Source: Bacillota bacterium
Lineage (GTDB): Bacteria > Bacillota > Dethiobacteria > DTU022
Assembly: GCA_018400435.1 (NCBI GenBank)
Contig: JAGYMW010000015.1
Location: forward strand, 1-38,011
Direction: 5' to 3'
DNA length: 38,011 bases
Of the stretch, positions 33,561 through 38,011 are shown piece after piece. The notes beneath the pieces were generated by a model. The model was not told the origin of the DNA. It did no database searches and saw only the letters and a program-made list of their open reading frames with translations. The stretch's first letter is position 1. The number at the start of each line of letters is the position of its first letter. Made by a program: the position numbers and the translations under genes.

Positions 33561-34448
33561 ATGAGCAGGTTGGTGCGGGTGGGCCTGATTCAGGCCAGTC
33601 ATGAAGTCCATGGAGATGAACCGGTTGAGAAGCACAAAGAAGCGGCGCTGGAGAAACACCTGCGGTTAATTGCCAGGGCGGCTGAAGCAAAAGCCCAGGT
33701 AGTATGTCTCCAGGAACTTTTTTACGGGCCATATTTTTGTGCTGAGCAGAACAGCAAATGGTATGCGGCGACGGAAAAGGTTCCGGAGGGGCCGACTACG
33801 AAGCTGATGCAGGAGCAGGCGAAAAAGTACGGCCTGGTCCTGGTTGTCCCCCTTTATGAAGAAGAAATCACCGGCCTTTACTATAACACGGTGGCAGTTA
33901 TTGATGCCGACGGTCGGTATCTGGGCAAATTCCGTAAAATACACTTGCCCCATGTCCAGGCCGGAGAATCCCAATATACCGGTTTCTGGGAAAAATATTA
34001 TTTCCGTCCGGGTAATCTTGGACATCCCGTTTTCGAGACATCCTTTGCCAGGATCGGAGTTTATATCTGTTACGATCGCCATTTCCCTGAAGGTCCCCGT
34101 ATTCTCGGGCTCAACGGAGCAGAAATCGTTTTCAATCCTTCGGCTACGGTGGCCGGCCTTTCCGAGCACCTCTGGAAGCTTGAGCAGCCTGCTCATGCCG
34201 TGGCCAATGGTTACTATGTTGGAGCAATTAACCGGGTTGGGACGGAGGCACCCTGGAATATGGGACATTTTTACGGAAGCAGCTACCTGTGTGACCCCCA
34301 CGGCCAGATCGTTGCCGAAGGCAGCAGAGAAGATGAGGAAGTGGTCATCGGTGATGCCGATCTTGACGTGATCAGAGAAGTGAGAAATGTCTGGCAGTTT
34401 TTCCGGGATCGCCGGCCTGAGACATACGGCCGGATCTGCACTCCATGA
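33561..34448 (+). CDS. Nitrilase-superfamily N-carbamoyl-amino acid amidase (beta-ureidopropionase-like)
   Basis: This carbon-nitrogen hydrolase probably removes the carbamoyl group from N-carbamoyl-beta-alanine or a related N-carbamoyl compound, releasing ammonia and CO2. The Glu-Lys-Cys triad is complete: Glu52 in LQELFYGPYFC, Lys126 in GKFRKIHLPHV and Cys170 in YICYDRHFPEG. The 295-residue length suits the beta-ureidopropionase and N-carbamoylputrescine amidase branch. ATG at 33561 is 7 nt after GGGAGG; the longer frame from 33453 is leader sequence. The neighbouring dihydropyrimidinase gene supports a role in reductive pyrimidine or hydantoin breakdown. N-carbamoylputrescine remains possible as substrate. 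Confidence 0.88.
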   Translation: MSRLVRVGLIQASHEVHGDEPVEKHKEAALEKHLRLIARAAEAKAQVVCLQELFYGPYFCAEQNSKWYAATEKVPEGPTTKLMQEQAKKYGLVLVVPLYEEEITGLYYNTVAVIDADGRYLGKFRKIHLPHVQAGESQYTGFWEKYYFRPGNLGHPVFETSFARIGVYICYDRHFPEGPRILGLNGAEIVFNPSATVAGLSEHLWKLEQPAHAVANGYYVGAINRVGTEAPWNMGHFYGSSYLCDPHGQIVAEGSREDEEVVIGDADLDVIREVRNVWQFFRDRRPETYGRICTP

Positions 34449-34475
34449 TTTAATAATTAAAAAGGAGAGGGCATT

Positions 34476-35858
34476 ATGCGGACAGTTATTAAAGATGGGA
34501 CTCTGGTTACCGCTTCCGGCAGTTCCCGGGCCGACGTCATCATTGAGGAAGAGAAAATAACAGCGATAGGCAGTTTTTTACCCGGCTTCGGCGATCGAAC
34601 AATTGAAGCGTCAGGCAAGCTGGTTCTGCCAGGGGCTATCGATGTGCATACTCACCTTGATATGCCCTTTGGTGGTACAGTTACGGCCGATGATTTCACC
34701 ACCGGTACTATTGCCGCTGCAGCGGGAGGAACCACCTGTATTGTGGATTATGCCATTCAGACTCCCGGCGGCACCCTGCAGGAAGCCCTGGTTGCCTGGC
34801 ATAAAAAAGCGGAAGGGAAATGCGCCGTCGATTATGGTTTTCATGTGGCAGTGACCGATCTTAATGAAAAAGCGCTAAATGAAATACCTGACCTGGTAAA
34901 AAAAGGTTATCCTACATTTAAGGTTTTCATGGCCTACAAGGGAGTTTTTCAGATCGACGATGCTGCCCTGCTGAAGGTCTTGAAAAAAACCGGAGCAGCG
35001 GGAGGGCTGGTTCTGGTTCATGCGGAAAATGGCGATGTTATCGAGGTGTTGACCGGAGAACTCCTTGCTGCCGGGAAAACTGCTCCGCGCTATCACGCCC
35101 TGAGCCGGCCGCCCCTGGCGGAAGAAGAAGCGGTAAACCGTTATATTGCCATGGCCGAATTAAGTGGTTCTCCGGCCTATATTGTTCATCTGAGCACGGC
35201 AGGTGCTCTACGCCTTGTTTCATCGGCCAGGTTGAGGGGACTGCCGGTCTACGCAGAAACCTGTCCCCAGTACCTGTTTCTTTCGATTGATCGCTACAAT
35301 GAGCCTGGTTTTGACGGAGCAAAATATGTTATGTCTCCACCCCTGCGGGAAAAGGGCAACGAAGATCATCTCTGGGCCGGCCTGCGTTCCGGGAACCTTC
35401 AGGTTGTTGCTTCAGATCACTGTTCTTTTAACTTGAAGGAGCAGAAAGAACTGGGCATGAATAATTTTACCAAAATTCCGAACGGTGCTCCCGGGCTTGA
35501 GAACAGGGTCCAGCTGATGTTTGCGGGCGGGGTTGTTAAAGAGCATATTGACATTCATAAATTTGTCGATTTGGTCAGCACCGCACCGGCAAGGATTTTT
35601 GGCCTCTATCCACAAAAAGGAACTATTGCCGTCGGCAGCGATGCCGATCTGGTAATCTTCAATCCGGAAGCTGAATTTACCTTGAGCAGTACAGAACAGT
35701 TCCAGAATGTCGATTATAATCCCTATGAGGGATTCAGGGGTAAGGGAAAGCCGGAGCTGGTTTTTTCCCGCGGAACATTAATTTTTGAACATGGGGAATA
35801 TACCGGTGCCGTGGGGCACGGCCGGTTTATCCCGCGCCAGCCTTTCAGTGTTATCTGA
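34476..35858 (+). CDS. hydA: Dihydropyrimidinase / D-hydantoinase
   Basis: This zinc amidohydrolase opens dihydrouracil, dihydrothymine or 5-substituted hydantoins to N-carbamoyl amino acids, the substrate class of the preceding amidase. It shows the metal ligands HTH at residues 58-60 (AIDVHTHLDMPF). Lys149 and Lys155 are in FKVFMAYKG, one of which is the expected carboxylated lysine. LVHAENGD, IVHLSTAG and the catalytic Asp in ASDHCSFN follow. The 460-residue length is typical. ATG at 34476 has AAAGGAGAGG upstream, 27 bp after the amidase. No dihydropyrimidine dehydrogenase is in the window, so a full uracil pathway is not shown. Confidence 0.93.
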   Translation: MRTVIKDGTLVTASGSSRADVIIEEEKITAIGSFLPGFGDRTIEASGKLVLPGAIDVHTHLDMPFGGTVTADDFTTGTIAAAAGGTTCIVDYAIQTPGGTLQEALVAWHKKAEGKCAVDYGFHVAVTDLNEKALNEIPDLVKKGYPTFKVFMAYKGVFQIDDAALLKVLKKTGAAGGLVLVHAENGDVIEVLTGELLAAGKTAPRYHALSRPPLAEEEAVNRYIAMAELSGSPAYIVHLSTAGALRLVSSARLRGLPVYAETCPQYLFLSIDRYNEPGFDGAKYVMSPPLREKGNEDHLWAGLRSGNLQVVASDHCSFNLKEQKELGMNNFTKIPNGAPGLENRVQLMFAGGVVKEHIDIHKFVDLVSTAPARIFGLYPQKGTIAVGSDADLVIFNPEAEFTLSSTEQFQNVDYNPYEGFRGKGKPELVFSRGTLIFEHGEYTGAVGHGRFIPRQPFSVI

Positions 35859-35965
35859 AATGTTTCTATTCCGGTTGAAAAAGGGAGTGGTTTCTGTCGC
35901 TTGGCATTCCCGCGGAAAATTATATATCCCTGACGCCGGTAACATGTTTTAAGGAGGTTAAAACA

Positions 35966-36979
35966 ATGATTGTAGTTATGAATCCCGGAGCCGAACAAAA
36001 AGAAATTGACAGGATTACAACAAAACTAAAGAACATGGGCTACGGGGTGCACCTTTCGACCGGCGAAAACCGCACCGTAATCGGGGTAATCGGCCAGCGC
36101 CGCGAGGAGGTAGCTCAGACCATGGAGGCCATGCCCGAGGTAGAGAAGGTTGTTTTTATCAGCAGGCCTTTCAAACTGGCCGGCCGTGAATTTCATCCGG
36201 AAAATACGGTTATTAAAATTGGCGATCTTGCGGTCGGTGGAGAAGAGCTTGTTTTGATGGCCGGCCCCTGTGCTGTTGAAAATGAAGAACAGCTGATGGA
36301 AGCAGCTGTTGCAGTTAAAAAAGCAGGGGCCAGGGTACTTCGGGGCGGTGCTTTTAAGCCGCGTACTTCCCCCTATAGTTTCCAGGGATTGGAAAAAGAA
36401 GGATTGCGGTTTTTGGATCAGGTCCGCTCGAAAACCGGTCTCTATATTGTCACTGAAGTAATGGATCAATTCACTGTAGCTGAAGTAGCCGAATGTGCCG
36501 ATATTATTCAGGTAGGCGCCCGAAACATGCAAAATTATTATTTGCTTCGGGAACTGGGCAAGATTCGCAAGCCGGTCCTGCTGAAAAGGGGGTTGTCGGC
36601 AACCATTGAAGAGTGGTTAATGGCGGCGGAATATATTTTGAGCGGAGGTAATTACGAAGTAATTCTTTGTGAAAGAGGAATACGTACATTTGAACCCTAT
36701 ACGCGAAATACCCTTGATTTAAGCGCAGTCCCGCTGGTTAAGCAGCTAAGCCACCTGCCGATTATTGTCGATCCGAGCCACGGTACCGGGATTGCTGAAC
36801 TTGTTCCGTGCATGAGCAGGGCAGCACTGGCAGCCGGTGCCGACGGCCTTATGATTGAAGTTCATCCCAATCCTCAGGAAGCACTTTCCGATGGACCACA
36901 ATCGTTAAATCCCCGGCAGTTTAAAGAACTGGTCGGGTCTCTGAAAGGAGTGGCGGCCAGTGTGGGAAGAACAATCTGA
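35966..36979 (+). CDS. aroF: 3-Deoxy-7-phosphoheptulonate (DAHP) synthase, AroA-beta type
   Basis: It condenses phosphoenolpyruvate and erythrose-4-phosphate, the first step of the shikimate pathway. The 337-residue protein has a ferredoxin-like/ACT-like regulatory domain at residues 1-65 ([17 protein letters not shown]). The TIM-barrel catalytic domain follows, with [13 protein letters not shown] near 94, [16 protein letters not shown] near 130, and VDPSHGTG near 268. This arrangement is the feedback-regulated type common in Bacillota and Thermotoga. ATG at 35966 follows AAGGAGG. The 3' end overlaps tyrA by 20 bp, indicating coupled expression for tyrosine and aromatic synthesis. Confidence 0.96.
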   Translation: MIVVMNPGAEQKEIDRITTKLKNMGYGVHLSTGENRTVIGVIGQRREEVAQTMEAMPEVEKVVFISRPFKLAGREFHPENTVIKIGDLAVGGEELVLMAGPCAVENEEQLMEAAVAVKKAGARVLRGGAFKPRTSPYSFQGLEKEGLRFLDQVRSKTGLYIVTEVMDQFTVAEVAECADIIQVGARNMQNYYLLRELGKIRKPVLLKRGLSATIEEWLMAAEYILSGGNYEVILCERGIRTFEPYTRNTLDLSAVPLVKQLSHLPIIVDPSHGTGIAELVPCMSRAALAAGADGLMIEVHPNPQEALSDGPQSLNPRQFKELVGSLKGVAASVGRTI

Positions 36980-38011
36980 CAGCAAGGTTTTATTCCGGCA
37001 GGCGGCACTGATTGGCACCGGTTTGATCGGGGGAAGTATTGGAATGGCACTCCGTGAAAAAGGTCTGGTAGGTAAAATAATTGGTTTCGATCGCGATGGG
37101 GCAACCTGTAGAAAAGCGGTGCAGAGGAAAGCAGTTGACCTGGCGGTAGAATCATCGGCGGAAGCGGTTCAGGATGCAGATCTGGTAATCCTGGCCGTTC
37201 CGGTGATCAGTGCAGTGGAGGTCTTGCGCGAGTTAATTCCGGCAATCAGCAGAGGAACCATAATCACTGATGTGGGCAGCACGAAAAGTGCAATCATGGC
37301 CGCTGTGGAGCAGATTTTGCCGGCCGGGTCTTCATTTATCGGCGGTCATCCGATGGCCGGGTCCGAAGAAAGCGGTATTAAAAGCGCTGAACCGGCTCTT
37401 CTTGAAAATGCGATCTACGTTTTAACACCGGCACCGGGGACTTCCGAGCAGGCTGTTGGTAAACTAAGTGCTCTAATTGATCATATTGGTGCACAGCCGA
37501 TCGTTCTCGATCCTTTGAAACATGATCGAATCGTTGCTATGGTCAGCCATCTGCCTCATATTGCTGCCGCATCGCTGGTCCAGAGTGTTGCCGGGACAGA
37601 AGATTTGGAATTGGTGCGCACTCTGGCGGCAGGCGGCTTTCGGGACAGCACCAGGATTGCTCTGGGAAACCCTGAGATATGGCGTGACATCTGCATCAGC
37701 AATCGCTGGGCCCTTTTGGCCGCTCTAAAATCTTTTAAAGCCAGCATTGATAAACTGGAAAAATATTTGGCTGAACCGAATGCTGAAGGAATTCAAGAAT
37801 ACCTTTTACAGGCCAGGGATTATCGTTCCTCCATTCCGTACCGCGGCCGCGGCATTTTACCTGAAATATATACGCTCGTCGTCCTGGTTCGTGATACTCC
37901 GGGTATTCTGGCTAGGGTTACCGGTATTCTCGGTAATGCCGGGATTAACATCGATGCTATCGAAATTATGCATATCAGGGAGCTTTCAGGAGGGAGCATA
38001 AGGCTGGGATT
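36960..38011 (+). CDS. tyrA: Prephenate dehydrogenase with C-terminal ACT domain (cut by the right edge)
   Basis: It converts prephenate to 4-hydroxyphenylpyruvate with NAD(+), toward tyrosine. The frame runs 350 codons from GTG 36960 to the window edge with no stop, so the C-terminus is missing. The Rossmann loop is [14 protein letters not shown] near residues 18-31. [35 protein letters not shown] and [11 protein letters not shown] follow as in TyrA. An ACT domain begins near residue 305 ([15 protein letters not shown]), consistent with tyrosine feedback. GTG is chosen because AAGGAG lies 9 nt upstream, inside aroF, and the reading frame is open from there. Confidence 0.93.
   Translation, partial: MWEEQSDSKVLFRQAALIGTGLIGGSIGMALREKGLVGKIIGFDRDGATCRKAVQRKAVDLAVESSAEAVQDADLVILAVPVISAVEVLRELIPAISRGTIITDVGSTKSAIMAAVEQILPAGSSFIGGHPMAGSEESGIKSAEPALLENAIYVLTPAPGTSEQAVGKLSALIDHIGAQPIVLDPLKHDRIVAMVSHLPHIAAASLVQSVAGTEDLELVRTLAAGGFRDSTRIALGNPEIWRDICISNRWALLAALKSFKASIDKLEKYLAEPNAEGIQEYLLQARDYRSSIPYRGRGILPEIYTLVVLVRDTPGILARVTGILGNAGINIDAIEIMHIRELSGGSIRLG

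Noticed and set aside
1-38011. CRISPR arrays, rRNA or tRNA genes, phage modules
   Set aside because: No regularly spaced repeats, rRNA stretches or cloverleaf-type sequences were seen in the intergenic regions, and no phage structural genes are present.

Overview
The window looks like a chromosomal segment of an anaerobic, low-to-mid GC Bacillota. A clostridial or syntrophomonad-like lineage is my inference; no 16S rRNA or other phylogenetic marker is present. The evidence is GatCAB amidotransferase, YhaO/YhaN-type DNA repair genes, SelA/SelB, frequent TTG/GTG starts with strong GGAGG sites, an acyl-CoA dehydrogenase, ETF, and a large heterodisulfide-reductase-like (Hdr) electron-transfer cluster. 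Almost all genes lie on the + strand. The exceptions are a geranylgeranyl-reductase-like flavoprotein (6055-7221) and two transposase remnants.

Layout. Positions 1-162 hold the 5' end of an IS30-type transposase on the - strand. From 405 to 5908 are nnr (NAD(P)H-hydrate repair), an acyl-CoA dehydrogenase, hom and alr. The - strand flavoprotein is divergent from gatC-gatA-gatB-purA, with back-to-back promoters at 7267-7341. Next come a small membrane protein, yhaO-yhaN, a metallo-beta-lactamase-fold hydrolase overlapping a flavoredoxin-like protein, and selA-selB. An insertion sequence that has lost its catalytic core (21559-22549, 19-bp terminal inverted repeats) ends 11 bp before the electron-transfer cluster.

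The main point of interest is 22561-30853, nine tightly spaced, partly overlapping genes: an HdrC-HdrB fusion, etfB, etfA, a full-length hdrA, an mvhD/flxD-like gene, two iron-sulfur protein genes (flxC-like, flxB-like) and an FAD/NAD(P)/2Fe-2S oxidoreductase (flxA-like). Together they encode what looks like a soluble flavin-based electron-bifurcating or confurcating machine. It joins an ETF (electrons from acyl-CoA or a similar substrate) to an Hdr core and an NAD(P)H-oxidising/reducing Flx module. ETF sits between the HdrBC fusion and HdrA, and the flx genes run D-C-B-A, opposite to the published flxABCD-hdrABC order.

After the cluster come a small orphan ORF and a decayed IS3-family remnant (about 31140-31670), followed by an RseC-like membrane protein and asd. 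A two-gene amidase plus dihydropyrimidinase/hydantoinase cassette has its own promoter candidate. aroF and tyrA follow, with tyrA running off the right edge. Amino-acid biosynthesis (hom, asd, aroF, tyrA), cell wall (alr) and translation quality (gatCAB) are housekeeping. The Hdr-ETF-Flx cluster, selenium genes and pyrimidine/hydantoin cassette give the metabolic character. No tRNA, rRNA or CRISPR array was recognised.
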